Under the pieces are notes generated by a model, which was not told where the DNA came from, searched no databases, and worked only from the letters and a program-made list of their open reading frames with translations. 64,000 bases of DNA from Mycobacterium sp. (GTDB taxonomy: Bacteria; Actinomycetota; Actinomycetes; Mycobacteriales; Mycobacteriaceae), in contig NZ_SCRH01000005.1 in NCBI RefSeq assembly GCF_004298145.1, positions 1 to 64,000 of the forward strand. Direction: 5' to 3'. The translations under genes were made by a program, and so were the position numbers. Shown in pieces: positions 18,958 through 28,329 of this stretch. Within the stretch, counting starts at the first letter, position 1; every line of letters starts with the position of its first letter.

Positions 18958-20049
18958 TCACCCGCACGGGCCCGCGCCCGCGGCCGCGCGGGTCCGAGTG
19001 ACGAGGGGTCGCTCGAAACCCGCATCGACCGCGGCCCGCCGCACCGCCTCACCGACCAGCCCGGCGCGCTCGACCGGCACCAGGGCGATCACACAGCCGC
19101 CGAATCCGCCGCCGGTCATCCGCGCCCCGAACGCACCCGCCCGCACCGCGGTGTCCGCGATCAGGTCGATGCGTTCCGTGGTGATCTCGAAGTCGTCACG
19201 CATGGAGGCGTGCGAGGCGGTGAAGATCAACCCGGCTTCGGGGTAGTTCGAATCGCGCAACGCCGCAACGCAATCGATGACCCTCTGGTTTTCCGTGAGC
19301 ACGTGGCGGGCGCGACGGGCGTCGACCGGGTCCCGCACGGCGGCCAAGTCGGCGGGTCCGCGATCGCCCACCTCACGCAGTGACGACGCCACCAGATCGG
19401 CGGCCGCCCGCTCGCATGACCGGCGCCTGGCCGCGTAGTCACCGCCGGCGTGGCGGTGGCGCTCCCGGGAGTCGATCAGCAGCAGGGCAACTCCGGCGGC
19501 GTCCGGGTCGAAAGCCACCGGCGTGATGCCGAGGCTCCAGAAGTCGATCAGCACCGCCGTCGCCGGCCGGCCGAATAGCGAGGCAAGCTGGTCGAGCAAA
19601 CCGGTTGGCGCACCGACATACTCGTTTTCGGCCCGCTGGGCGAGCCGGGCCTGCTCTCCTGCGTCGATGTGCACATCGGCGGCCGACACGATCGCGCCCA
19701 GCGCCGCGCATTCCAGCGCCGCCGAGGAAGACAGGCCCGAGCCCATCTCGACGTCGCTGGTGATCGACATCGCGCCGCCGGGCACCGGGTGGCCGCCTCG
19801 GCGCAGCGCCCACATCACCCCGGCCACGTAGGCCGCCCAGCCGGTCACCTCCCCCGGAGCGGTGCCGACCGGAATGCGCACGGGGGCTTCCGCGCGATCG
19901 CTGACCACGGTGATCGCGTCGTCGTGGGCCGGCGCGAAGGTCGCCACGGTGCGCTGCGGCAACGCGATCGGTAGCGCAAAGCCGAGGTTGTAGTCGGTGT
20001 GTTCGCCGATCAGGTTGACCCGCCCCGGCGCGGCGTACCGCACCGTCAC
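18958..20049 (-). CDS. galK: Galactokinase
   Basis: Phosphorylates galactose to galactose-1-phosphate in the Leloir pathway; 363 residues, GHMP kinase fold. Signature [15 protein letters not shown] is at 7-21 and the ATP loop [11 protein letters not shown] at 103-113; the third GHMP motif is [17 protein letters not shown] near the C-terminus. The GTG start overlaps the galT stop as GTGA, so galT-galK form a coupled pair. In H37Rv these genes lie some 30 genes away from the neighbours seen here. Confidence 0.95.
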   Translation of the reverse strand: MTVRYAAPGRVNLIGEHTDYNLGFALPIALPQRTVATFAPAHDDAITVVSDRAEAPVRIPVGTAPGEVTGWAAYVAGVMWALRRGGHPVPGGAMSITSDVEMGSGLSSSAALECAALGAIVSAADVHIDAGEQARLAQRAENEYVGAPTGLLDQLASLFGRPATAVLIDFWSLGITPVAFDPDAAGVALLLIDSRERHRHAGGDYAARRRSCERAAADLVASSLREVGDRGPADLAAVRDPVDARRARHVLTENQRVIDCVAALRDSNYPEAGLIFTASHASMRDDFEITTERIDLIADTAVRAGAFGARMTGGGFGGCVIALVPVERAGLVGEAVRRAAVDAGFERPLVTRTRAAAGAGPCG

Positions 20050-21146
20050 TGCAGTTCCCGCAGCCGCTGCGCCACGCTTTCGGGGGTGACGTCGCCGATG
20101 AAGGCGTCCATCGCCGATTCGGAGGCCGCCAGATACTTGAGCTTGGTGGCGCTGCGCCGGATCGACATCAGTTCGACGTGGAAGTACCCCTCCGCCTGGG
20201 CCCCGGTGCCGGCATACTGGTGTAACGCCGAAATATAGGGCAGCGGTTCGGAATACATCCGGTCGAAGCGCCGGAGCACGTCGAGATAGATATGCACGAA
20301 CCCGTCCACTTCGTCCTCGTCGAGGCCTATCACGTTGGGCAGGAACCTATTCGGGTAGATGTGCACCTCGACCGGCCAGCGCGCCGCGAACGGCACGAAG
20401 GCGGTGAACAACTCATTGCGCGCGACAATGCGGCCGCCGTCGGCGACCTCGCGGGCCAACAGATCACCGAAGAGGTTGCCGCCGTGCTGCTTTCGGTATT
20501 CCTGTGCCTGCTCCAGCATGGCGGCGGTCCGCGGCGTCAGATAGGGATAGCCGTAAATCTGACCGTGCGGATGGGTCAACGTGACCCCGATTTCCTCACC
20601 GCGGTTCTCGAAACAGAACACCTGCTCGATGCCCGGTACGGCCAGCAAATCGGCCGTGCGGTGCCGCCACGCCTCGACCACCAGCCGCGCATGCGCCGGC
20701 GTCAACTCGGCGAAGGACGCGGTGTGGTCGGCCGAAAAGCAGATCACCTCGCAGCGGCCATGCGCCGGGGCGGACACAAAGCCGTCGACGCCGCCGGCGG
20801 CGGGCAGGGGGGCCGGGGTCCCCGCGCCGGACAGGCTGGGAAAGCGGTTCTCGAACACGACGACGTCGTAGTCGCGCGCGGGCACCTCGCTGGTCAGCCC
20901 GGTCGGGCCCGGACACAGCGGGCACGCCTCCGGCGGTGGCTTGTAGGTGCGGTCCTGGCGCAGCGCCGCGATGATCACCCACTGCCCGGTGGTCCGGTCG
21001 AACCGCAATTGCGACTGCGCAGCGGGTTCGGTGGCACGCGCCGGCAGCGGCCGGCGATCCTCGACCGGCGCGGGACGATGCCCGGGCAACGCAAAGAACA
21101 GCAGGTCACGACCGTCAGCCAGCTTCGCCCGCGTCGGCCCCGTCAC
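20046..21146 (-). CDS. galT: Galactose-1-phosphate uridylyltransferase
   Basis: Transfers UMP between UDP-glucose and galactose-1-phosphate; about 366 residues from the GTG at 21146. Visible motifs are zinc ligands CPLC (75-78), FENRFPSLS (98-106) and the active-site [12 protein letters not shown] with HPH at 192-194, plus the C-terminal [10 protein letters not shown]. The start is uncertain because no clear ribosome site is seen and the frame stays open further upstream. It is a single intact gene, whereas H37Rv carries galT as two adjacent open frames (galTa/galTb). Confidence 0.93.
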   Translation of the reverse strand: MTGPTRAKLADGRDLLFFALPGHRPAPVEDRRPLPARATEPAAQSQLRFDRTTGQWVIIAALRQDRTYKPPPEACPLCPGPTGLTSEVPARDYDVVVFENRFPSLSGAGTPAPLPAAGGVDGFVSAPAHGRCEVICFSADHTASFAELTPAHARLVVEAWRHRTADLLAVPGIEQVFCFENRGEEIGVTLTHPHGQIYGYPYLTPRTAAMLEQAQEYRKQHGGNLFGDLLAREVADGGRIVARNELFTAFVPFAARWPVEVHIYPNRFLPNVIGLDEDEVDGFVHIYLDVLRRFDRMYSEPLPYISALHQYAGTGAQAEGYFHVELMSIRRSATKLKYLAASESAMDAFIGDVTPESVAQRLRELQ

Positions 21147-21346
21147 GATGTCGAAGACTAGCTTGCTCAGGTGTGTCCCGGCGGGGAGAGTGCGATTCTG
21201 CGACTGCTCGCGGACAGGGGCCTGCGAACGCGCGCACGGCGCGCCGACCCGCGACGCTTCGCTTCGCTTTGCTACCGATCGCGCCCGCACGCGGCTACCA
21301 TCTTGCTGACCGCCGCGGTCCGTAGCCACAGCCGAGGAGAAATCCC

Positions 21347-22597
21347 ATGGCCACACCGAACCTTCCGCCGGACTTTGATTTCACCGATCCCGACATCTAC
21401 GCGCACCGGTTGCCGGTGCAGGAGTTCGCCGAACTGCGCGCCACCGAACCGGTCTGGTGGAACGAGCAGGCGCCGGGACAGGGCGGGTTCGGCGATGGCG
21501 GCTACTGGGCGGTGACCAAGCACCGCGACGTTCGTGACGTCTCGCTGCGCAGCGACGTGTTCTCGTCGGCGGCGAAGTCGATCGTCCCGCGCTACCGGGA
21601 AGACCTGGCGGCCGGGCAGATTGAGGCGGGCCGGGCGTCGATGATCATGATGGACGATCCCGAGCACAGCCGGTTGCGCAAGATCGTCTCGCGGGCCTTC
21701 ACGCCCCGCGCGGTCGAGCGGCTGCGGGCCGAACTTTCCGAGCGGGCGCGGCGCATCGTCACCGAGGCCGCGACGGCGGCCTCGGGCGATTTCGTCCGCC
21801 AGGTGGCCTGCGAGTTGCCGCTGCAGGCCATCTCCGCGCTGCTCGGGGTTCCGCACCAGGACTATGACAAGCTGTTCGACTGGACGAACAACATGATCGG
21901 CAGCGACGACCCGGAATTCGCCGGCAACGACGCGCTGGCCTCGGCGGGCGAATTGATGTGGTACGCCATGCAATTGGCCGCCGAAAAGCGGCAGGAACCG
22001 GGTGACGACATCGTCACCACGTTGATCCAGGCCGGCGCGGACGGCCAGCGCCTGTCGGAGGCGGAGTTCGGCATGTTCGTGGTCACGCTGGCCGTCGCCG
22101 GAAACGAGACGACGCGCAACTCGATCACGCAGGGAATGATGGCCTTCACCGACTATCCCGACCAGTGGGAGCTGTTCAAGGCGCAGCGACCCACGACCGC
22201 GGCCGACGAGATAATCCGTTGGGCCACACCGATCACCGCGTTTCAGCGCACCGCGTGCCGGGACACCGAGCTCGGTGGCGCGACCATCGAGAAGGGACAG
22301 CGCGTGGTGCTGTTCTATCGCTCGGCCAACTTCGACGAAGAGGTCTTCGACGACCCGTTCACCTTCGACATCGTGCGCAGCCCCAACCCGCATGTCGGTT
22401 TCGGTGGAACCGGGGCGCACTACTGCATCGGCGCCAACCTGGCCCGCATGACGATCGACCTGATGTTCAATGCGCTCGCCGACCACCTGCCCGACCTGAC
22501 CCCGTTGGAGGACCCGCAGCGGCTGCGTTCGTCGTTCATCAACGGCATCAAGCACTGGCAGGTCGACTATCGAGGCGGCCGCCCCGTCGCGTCATGA
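21347..22597 (+). CDS. Cytochrome P450, CYP125 family
   Basis: P450 of 416 residues closely resembling CYP125A1, the steroid C26-monooxygenase of cholesterol catabolism. The match spans the whole length, for example NLPPDFDFTDPDIYAHRLPV, FVVTLAVAGNETTRNSITQG and NPHVGFGGTGAHYCIGANLA. Catalytic motifs are AGNETT (251-256), ExxR (288-291) and heme Cys360. No cholesterol genes adjoin it, so this is probably a paralogue acting on another sterol or branched lipid. The ribosome site GAGGAG precedes the ATG well. Its stop overlaps the next start as ATGA, coupling it to an FAD monooxygenase. Confidence 0.93.
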   Translation: MATPNLPPDFDFTDPDIYAHRLPVQEFAELRATEPVWWNEQAPGQGGFGDGGYWAVTKHRDVRDVSLRSDVFSSAAKSIVPRYREDLAAGQIEAGRASMIMMDDPEHSRLRKIVSRAFTPRAVERLRAELSERARRIVTEAATAASGDFVRQVACELPLQAISALLGVPHQDYDKLFDWTNNMIGSDDPEFAGNDALASAGELMWYAMQLAAEKRQEPGDDIVTTLIQAGADGQRLSEAEFGMFVVTLAVAGNETTRNSITQGMMAFTDYPDQWELFKAQRPTTAADEIIRWATPITAFQRTACRDTELGGATIEKGQRVVLFYRSANFDEEVFDDPFTFDIVRSPNPHVGFGGTGAHYCIGANLARMTIDLMFNALADHLPDLTPLEDPQRLRSSFINGIKHWQVDYRGGRPVAS

Positions 22598-23769
22598 GAA
22601 TCGCCATCAGCGGTGCCGGTGTGGCCGGGGCGGCGCTAGCCCACTGGCTGCATCGCACCGGCCACACGCCGACGCTGATCGAGCAGGCGCAGCAATTCCG
22701 CACCGGCGGCTACATGATCGACTTCTGGGGCGTCGGCTACCAGGTGGCCACGCGCATGGGCATCGAGGGGCCGATCCGGGCCGCCGGATACGAGATGGAA
22801 CTGCTCCGTTCGGTCGGCGCGCGCGGCGAGGTCAAGGCGGACGTGGACGTGAACGCCTTTCGCCGGCTCCTCGGCACCGACTTCACCAGCCTGCCGCGCG
22901 GCGATCTGGCCGCCGCGATCTACGCCACCATCGAGGACAAGGTCGAAACGGTCTTCGGCGACAGCATCGCCGCCGTCGACGAGGACGACGACGGCGTCCG
23001 GCTCACCCTCGAGGGCGGCGGCACACGCGAATTCGACCTGGTGATCGGCGCCGACGGACTGCATTCCAACGTGCGCCGCCTGGTCTTCGGCCCGGAGGAA
23101 CAATTCGAGCGCTACCTGGGCTGCAAGGTTGCGGCCTGCGTGGTCGACGGATACCGCCCGCGCGACGAGCTGGCCTACGTCACCTACGCGGTACCCGGGC
23201 GCCAATTGGCGCGTTTCGCGCTGCGCGGCGACCGCACCACGTTCCTGTTCATCTTCCGCGCCGAACACGGTGGCGCCGGCATGTCACCGAAAGCGCAGCT
23301 GCGCAACACGTTCGGTGACTGCGGCTGGGAAGCCAACGACATGCTGGCCGCGCTCGACGATGCCAAAGACCTCTACTTCGACGTCGTCAGCCAGATCCAG
23401 ATGGACCGCTGGTCGCGGGGCCGGGTGCTGCTGGTCGGCGACGCGGCCGGCTGCATTTCGCTGCTAGGCGGCGAGGGCACCGGCCTGGCCATCACCGAGG
23501 CCTACGTGCTGGCCGGTGAACTCGCGCGCGCCGGGGGCGACCATCGGCGCGCGTTCGATGACTACGAGGCGCGCCTGCGTCCCTTCATCGAAAGCAAGCA
23601 GGCCGGTGCGGCACGGTTCATCGGGTTCTTCGCCACCCGGACCCGATTCGGGCTGTGGTTGCGCAACGTGGCGATGCGCACCATGAATTTTGGCCCGATG
23701 ACGAGGCTTCTCGCGGGCGATGTGCGCGACGACTTCGAGCTGCCCGACTACGACGGTAGCTATCGATAA
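22594..23769 (+). CDS. FAD-dependent monooxygenase (PHBH/UbiH-like)
   Basis: Flavoprotein of 391 residues. The N-terminal Rossmann motif is ISGAGVAGAALAHWL (residues 5-19). The family DG motif is DLVIGADGLHSNVRRLVFG and the GD motif VLLVGDAAGCISLLGGEGTG. It resembles class A aromatic or polyketide hydroxylases. The ATG at 22594 overlaps the P450 stop (ATGA), so both enzymes probably act on one substrate route. The substrate is unknown. Confidence 0.9.
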   Translation: MRIAISGAGVAGAALAHWLHRTGHTPTLIEQAQQFRTGGYMIDFWGVGYQVATRMGIEGPIRAAGYEMELLRSVGARGEVKADVDVNAFRRLLGTDFTSLPRGDLAAAIYATIEDKVETVFGDSIAAVDEDDDGVRLTLEGGGTREFDLVIGADGLHSNVRRLVFGPEEQFERYLGCKVAACVVDGYRPRDELAYVTYAVPGRQLARFALRGDRTTFLFIFRAEHGGAGMSPKAQLRNTFGDCGWEANDMLAALDDAKDLYFDVVSQIQMDRWSRGRVLLVGDAAGCISLLGGEGTGLAITEAYVLAGELARAGGDHRRAFDDYEARLRPFIESKQAGAARFIGFFATRTRFGLWLRNVAMRTMNFGPMTRLLAGDVRDDFELPDYDGSYR

Positions 23770-23796
23770 CGGGCCGGCTCGGCAATGATCTAGTGC

Positions 23797-24684
23797 ATGA
23801 CCGAACCGGTTGCGGCCCGCGTGGCCGTCTACCTCGACTTCGACAACATCGTGATCTCCCGGTACGACCAGATTCACGGACGGAATTCGTTTCAGAAGGA
23901 CAAAGCCAAGGGGCTCGAGCAGTGTTCCGAGCGGCTGGACCGGGCGACGGTCGACGTCGGCGCGATCCTCGACTTCGCCTCGTCGTTCGGGACCCTGGTC
24001 CTCACCCGCGCCTACGCGGACTGGTCGGCGGATATCAACGCCGGGTACCGCGGGCAGTTGGTGGCCCGCGCGGTCGATCTGGTGCAGCTGTTCCCCGCGG
24101 CCGCCTACGGCAAGAACGGCGCCGACATCCGGTTGGCCGTCGACGCGGTCGAGGACATGTTCCGGCTGCCCGACCTGACCCACGTGGTGATCGTGGCCGG
24201 CGACTCCGATTACATCCCATTGGCCCAGCGCTGCAAGAGGCTCGGCCGGTACGTGGTGGGCATTGGGGTGGCCGGTGCTTCGAGCCGGGCGCTGGCCGCG
24301 GCTTGTGAGGAGTTCGTCGTGTACGACGCGCTGCCGGGGGTTCCGGTGCTCGAACGCGAGCCCGCACCGGCCGAGGCGGACCCGCCGAAGCGACGCGGCG
24401 GGCGCACCAAGGCGGCTCAGCCCGAGGAGCCGGAGCCGCCCGACGCGCAAGCCGCCGCCACCGCGCTGCTGACGCGGGCGTTGCAGATCGGCTTGGAGAA
24501 AGACGACGTCGACTGGCTGCACAACTCCGCGGTGAAGGCACAGATGAGGCGCATGGATCCCTCGTTCGGCGAAAAGTCTTTGGGTTTCCGGTCATTCAGC
24601 GATTTCCTGCGTTCGCGGTCCGACGTCGTCGAGCTGGATGAGACGTCGACGACGCGGATGGTGCGGCTGCGCGCACACGATTGA
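23797..24684 (+). CDS. NYN-domain (PIN-like) protein with LOTUS/OST-HTH C-terminus
   Basis: Protein of 295 residues. Residues 8-178 form a NYN/LabA domain with the acidic set expected of PIN-like nucleases: LDFDN (D14, D16), KNGADIRLAVD (D110, D116) and AGDSDYIPL (D136, D138). A charged linker (185-210, RGGRTK) joins a C-terminal module (about 215-292) that looks like an OST-HTH/LOTUS RNA-binding fold. Such proteins are predicted RNases or RNA-processing factors. It starts 27 nt after the FAD monooxygenase and may share its transcript. Confidence 0.85.
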   Translation: MTEPVAARVAVYLDFDNIVISRYDQIHGRNSFQKDKAKGLEQCSERLDRATVDVGAILDFASSFGTLVLTRAYADWSADINAGYRGQLVARAVDLVQLFPAAAYGKNGADIRLAVDAVEDMFRLPDLTHVVIVAGDSDYIPLAQRCKRLGRYVVGIGVAGASSRALAAACEEFVVYDALPGVPVLEREPAPAEADPPKRRGGRTKAAQPEEPEPPDAQAAATALLTRALQIGLEKDDVDWLHNSAVKAQMRRMDPSFGEKSLGFRSFSDFLRSRSDVVELDETSTTRMVRLRAHD

Positions 24685-24782
24685 GCATCGCGGCGCGCCC
24701 GTCGCGGCAATGCATTTCCTTGCGTGTGTATGGCGTTTTCCCCGAACGGCCGGTTCGTTACCGCGTCGGTTCGCCGATGTCG

Positions 24783-24811
24783 TTGACAGCCCCCTGCGGT
24801 GGCCATACATT
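24783..24811 (+). promoter_or_regulatory. Near-consensus sigma-A promoter
   Basis: TTGACA (24783-24788), a 17-base spacer and TACATT (24806-24811) make a near-ideal housekeeping promoter, unusual in mycobacteria where the -35 is often poor. A transcript starting near 24818 would have a leader of about 41 nt before the P450 ATG at 24859. The repeated CGGTTCG words just upstream could be operator half-sites. Confidence 0.65.
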
Positions 24812-24858
24812 GTCTGAAAGTCGTCCGCAGCTGGTGGGGGATCGATGAGGAGACCGTC

Positions 24859-26088
24859 ATGACCGTCGGTGCCGCTCCCCCAAGCGTTTTCGATGCCGAT
24901 CTACCCACCCTGTCCTACGGCGACGACGAAACACCCGCGGAGATCTACCCGCGCCTGCGGGAGGCGCAACGCCAGGCCCCCGTCGCGCTGGGACCGCACG
25001 GCCCCGAGGTGCTCTCCTACCACATGGTCCGGTCCATACTGCGGGATACGCGATTCCAGATCCCGCCCGGCCTGAATCTCCTTGTCCAGGGCATCACTTC
25101 GGGCCCGCTGTGGGACAAGGTGGTCAACAGCCTGCTGTGCCTCGAGGGCGACGCGCACCACCGGCTGCGGAGCCTGACCTCCAAGGCGTTCACGCCGAAG
25201 GCCACGCTGCGCCTGCACGACACCATGGTCGGCGTGCTGAACGACTTGGTCGATCGGGTGGCCGACGACGGCCGCTGTGACGTCGTCACCGACATCGCCC
25301 GCCCGTATCCCGTCCCGATCATCTGCGCGCTGCTCGGGGCGCCCCGCGAGGACTGGCAACAGTTCTCCCGGTGGGCGGACGACGTCTTCAAGGCCTTCAG
25401 CTTCACCGTCGATCTGACCGAGGTCGAGCCCGTCGTGATGCGCGCGTGGCACCAGCTCGACGCCTACGTCGACGAGATGGTCGCCCGCCGCCGGCACAGC
25501 CTGACCGATGACCTGCTGTCCGACCTGATTCGCGCCGAGGCAGGGGGCGACCGCCTCAACGCGGCCGAACTGCGCATGCTCGCCGGGGGCCTGCTGCTGG
25601 CGGGGACGGACACCACCCGCAACCAGGTCGCCGCCTCGGTGCACCTGCTGTGCCGGCATCGGCGGCAGTGGGAGCTCTTGCGCCGGCGGCCCGAGTTGGC
25701 GATGCGTGCCGTCGAGGAGACCATGCGTCACTCGCCGATCGTGTGCGGGACGCTGCGGCTGGTGGCCCAGGACGCCGACGTCGACGGCTACGTGTTCCCC
25801 GCCGGCACGATGGTCCTGGTGAACACCGGTGCGGCAAACCGTGATCCCGCGGTCTACGACGACCCGGACCGCGTCGATATCACCCGCGAGGGCGCCCCGC
25901 CCATCCTGACGTTCGGCGGCGGCGCGCATTACTGCCTCGGCGCCAACCTGGCCAGGCGCGAAATCGCCGAGGCGCTGACCGTCTTGACCGGCCGCCTGGT
26001 CAATCCACGCATCGCCGGACCGGCGCCGTGGAAGCCGATGGGGACCCTGAGCGGCCCCCTGAGTTTGCCCCTGGAGTTCGACCGCTAG
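24859..26088 (+). CDS. Cytochrome P450
   Basis: Bacterial class I P450 of 409 residues from the ATG at 24859, preceded by GAGGAGA 5 nt upstream; a reading from 24799 would add 20 residues covering that ribosome site. Motifs: I-helix AGTDTT (248-253), ExxR (287-290), and heme loop LTFGGGAHYCLGANLA with Cys359. It is not CYP125-like and I cannot assign a family or substrate. A strong predicted promoter lies 50-75 nt upstream. No ferredoxin gene adjoins it, so electron partners must be encoded elsewhere. Confidence 0.92.
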   Translation: MTVGAAPPSVFDADLPTLSYGDDETPAEIYPRLREAQRQAPVALGPHGPEVLSYHMVRSILRDTRFQIPPGLNLLVQGITSGPLWDKVVNSLLCLEGDAHHRLRSLTSKAFTPKATLRLHDTMVGVLNDLVDRVADDGRCDVVTDIARPYPVPIICALLGAPREDWQQFSRWADDVFKAFSFTVDLTEVEPVVMRAWHQLDAYVDEMVARRRHSLTDDLLSDLIRAEAGGDRLNAAELRMLAGGLLLAGTDTTRNQVAASVHLLCRHRRQWELLRRRPELAMRAVEETMRHSPIVCGTLRLVAQDADVDGYVFPAGTMVLVNTGAANRDPAVYDDPDRVDITREGAPPILTFGGGAHYCLGANLARREIAEALTVLTGRLVNPRIAGPAPWKPMGTLSGPLSLPLEFDR

Positions 26089-26162
26089 TCATCCGCCGAG
26101 TCGCGGTTGCATCGGGGCGGCTTTACGCTCCTGTGGTTATGCGAACTTCACGGGGGCTTTCG

Positions 26163-27518
26163 ATGCGTGCTGCCCAGGGGCATGCGGCGCGACGCCGGCT
26201 GTCCGCCTGGGGACCGGCGGTCGCGTCGGTCGCCTGCCTGGTCCTGGCATCCTGTTCGGAAACCGTGTCGGCGCCCCCGCTCACCCCCACCTCCCCGACG
26301 TCGACTTCGAAAACCGGCACCCGTGCGGCGCCCGGGCCCGCCCCGATAACGGGCCCGCTGGAAAAGGACTGGAAAAGCTACGGCGGCACGGCGTATTTCG
26401 GTTGCCCACAGGCTTTTTCGGCCGGCAAATTGGCACTCGAGGACATCCGGCCGAAAATCTTCGACCCGAAAACGGGACAATACGTCGCCCCCGCCATCCC
26501 TGCGGTTCCCGCCGGTGAGAACCTCACCGGCGCCATGTGCGCGCTGACCGGCAGCGCCGACGACCTGAAGGTCGTGTACGTGGTCACGACCGTCAAGCCG
26601 GCGCCGGCCGCGGCGCCCGAAACCTCCAAGGCCACCGCGTATTCCTACGACTGGGCGACGGGCCGGCAGGTCGCCGTCAAAGAACTGCAGCCGCCGTCGC
26701 CCGACCTGAAGTTGGCCGCCCCGAGGGAATGGGGACTGGCCTCGACCGCATCGGGCGTGGCGTGGGTGAACGCCTTCACCGACGGCCACGCCGCCGCGTC
26801 GCCGCCGCGGACCGTGGTCCTCTCCGCCGCCGACCTGTCGATCATGTGGAACGATCCCCAGCCCGCTCGGGTCTGGCAGGACGTTCTTTCCTTTCAACGC
26901 AACACCGAGCCTGCCAAGACCTCGGGGGCCGAGCTGCGCCGGCCGAGCGGGGAAGCGATCTATCAGGACAACGACGTGCAGTCCGTGGACGCCGAGTTGA
27001 CCGACGGCCCAAACAAATTGGTAAAGCTCACCCACTGGGATTCGAACAACACGCCGGCGGTGTCGACGATGTTCTATGACCTCAACGCAAAGTCCATCAT
27101 CAGGATCGGCGATTCGGATCGGATTTCCGGCGGCGGGCTGACGGCGGCGTTGTCCGGTGGGAAACTGTTTGTCGACGGCCACAATTCAGACAACTCCTCG
27201 TTCGGCTTCGGGGTGTGGAATCTGCGCAGCCAACAGTGGGAGCTCCTGAAGAACCGGGACGACGCCAAGAAACTGTCGATTTCCAAGCTGGCGTTCTTCG
27301 AAGACCACCTCTACATCGCCGGCGGCGGCACGTTCTCGGTGATCGCCCTACCCCGAACGGATCCCGTCGCGTCCAGCTGGTCGATACGCCCGTTCGAGCG
27401 GATATCCGGATGGACACTCGTGTGCCGTGGTGAGACCGCGCCGTCGTCCAATGGCGAATGCAAGGAGATCGTCATGGTGCAAGACCAGGACGGTCACTAC
27501 CCCGGGCCCTGGTTCTGA
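26163..27518 (+). CDS. Large secreted lipoprotein, function unknown
   Basis: About 451 residues. An Arg-rich N-terminus (ARRRLSAW), a hydrophobic segment and lipobox LASC show a lipoprotein. A Ser/Thr/Pro linker follows, then a domain of about 390 residues with regular beta-strands and recurring segments such as AYSYDWATGRQV, VWNLRSQQWELL and HLYIAGGGTFSVI, suggestive of a beta-propeller. I do not recognise a specific family. The ATG at 26163 has GGGGG 8 nt upstream; an ATG at 26139 is the alternative. Confidence 0.8.
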   Translation: MRAAQGHAARRRLSAWGPAVASVACLVLASCSETVSAPPLTPTSPTSTSKTGTRAAPGPAPITGPLEKDWKSYGGTAYFGCPQAFSAGKLALEDIRPKIFDPKTGQYVAPAIPAVPAGENLTGAMCALTGSADDLKVVYVVTTVKPAPAAAPETSKATAYSYDWATGRQVAVKELQPPSPDLKLAAPREWGLASTASGVAWVNAFTDGHAAASPPRTVVLSAADLSIMWNDPQPARVWQDVLSFQRNTEPAKTSGAELRRPSGEAIYQDNDVQSVDAELTDGPNKLVKLTHWDSNNTPAVSTMFYDLNAKSIIRIGDSDRISGGGLTAALSGGKLFVDGHNSDNSSFGFGVWNLRSQQWELLKNRDDAKKLSISKLAFFEDHLYIAGGGTFSVIALPRTDPVASSWSIRPFERISGWTLVCRGETAPSSNGECKEIVMVQDQDGHYPGPWF

Positions 27519-27540
27519 CGTCCGTTCGGACGGCAAAAGA

Positions 27541-27584
27541 CACCCTCCCGGTCGATGGATTGGAGGAGTCGAACCGAAAGGGTG
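27541..27584 (+). terminator. Hairpin after the lipoprotein gene
   Basis: Nested inverted repeats start 22 nt after the lipoprotein stop: outer arms CACCCT and AGGGTG, inner arms GGTCGA and TCGAACC with one bulge. No U-tract follows, as is common for mycobacterial intrinsic terminators. Confidence 0.4.
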
Positions 27585-27663
27585 CCTTGCTTGGTCACTG
27601 CGCCGGCGCCGGTGGTGGTGCTGGCGTGAAAAGTGTTGTGGCAGAGTCTTTCATGGCCAAACC

Positions 27664-27873
27664 TCACTGTCCGGCGCGTTGGTCGCATTGGACGACGAAG
27701 CAAAGCCGGTCAACGAAAGCCATGGCATCGGCGATCTTCTCGGCCAGCTCGGCGGCACGCGCCGTGCGGACACCGGCCAGGTCGGTCTGGGCGGAGAGGG
27801 CCGATTCGCGCGCCGTGGTCAGTGCCGTACGGCACTCGCGCAGTACTGAGATTGTGGCGGGACTCATGGACAC
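27664..27873 (-). CDS. Small protein, function unknown
   Basis: A 69-residue open frame starting with GTG at 27873, preceded by a G-rich ribosome-like site (GGGGGG about 5 nt upstream). The predicted product is almost all helical and Ala-rich (LRECRTALTTARESALSAQT), with two Cys close together near the end (LCFVVQC). It superficially resembles short ESX-type helical proteins but lacks WXG. An AT-rich patch at 27945-27970 upstream could be its promoter. It could be spurious. Confidence 0.4.
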   Translation of the reverse strand: MSMSPATISVLRECRTALTTARESALSAQTDLAGVRTARAAELAEKIADAMAFVDRLCFVVQCDQRAGQ

Positions 27874-28176
27874 GTCGCCCCCCTAGGAAATCGCGCTCCT
27901 CCAGCGGTACCCGCACCGGCACCCGCCACACCGGTTTGGCGCAAATTTTTACAACTAATTTCGTAGAAATTGCGCACGTGTCGCACAGCGGCACCCCCAG
28001 CCCTGGGCGGCGCCATCACAGGTGTGACGGAAAAACCACACGGCGCGCGAGGCGACGGCGCCGAGCAAACCGAAAACCCACGGGTTGCGGACGGCCCGCG
28101 TGCCTGCAACCGTCGGACGGCAGGGTGCGGGCATCCTGCACGGGACCATCAAGGCGCTTTGACCTGCAAAAGCTGG
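27874..28176. other. Intergenic stretch between small ORF and tRNA-Tyr
   Basis: No gene is seen. The stretch holds a conspicuous AT-rich island (27945-27970) in otherwise very GC-rich DNA. There TTTTACAAC (27947-27955) and TCGTAGAAA (27961-27969) form an imperfect dyad (6 of 9 pairs) that might be a promoter/operator for the minus-strand small ORF. The remainder shows only GC-rich, non-coding frames. Confidence 0.4.
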
Positions 28177-28260
28177 TGGTGGCAGGTACTGGATTCGAAC
28201 CAGTGAAGCTTTCGCGACGGATTTACAGTCCGCTCCCATTGGCCGCTCGGGCAACCTGCC
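28177..28260 (-). tRNA. tyrT: tRNA-Tyr (GTA)
   Basis: Class II tRNA of 84 nt including an encoded CCA (28177-28179). The acceptor GGCAGGT pairs with ACCTGCC. The anticodon loop CTGTAAA gives anticodon GTA. A long variable arm and the T-loop GGTTCGAATCC are clear. Reading on the minus strand, TAACCT lies 7 nt before the mature 5' end as a possible -10. In H37Rv a tRNA-Tyr gene also sits beside the yajQ homologue Rv0566c. Confidence 0.96.
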
Positions 28261-28329
28261 GCCAGAAAGGTTACAACGAGCGAGTAGACAAAGCACAAAC
28301 GCCTATCACCGGATGAAGGGACGGAATGC

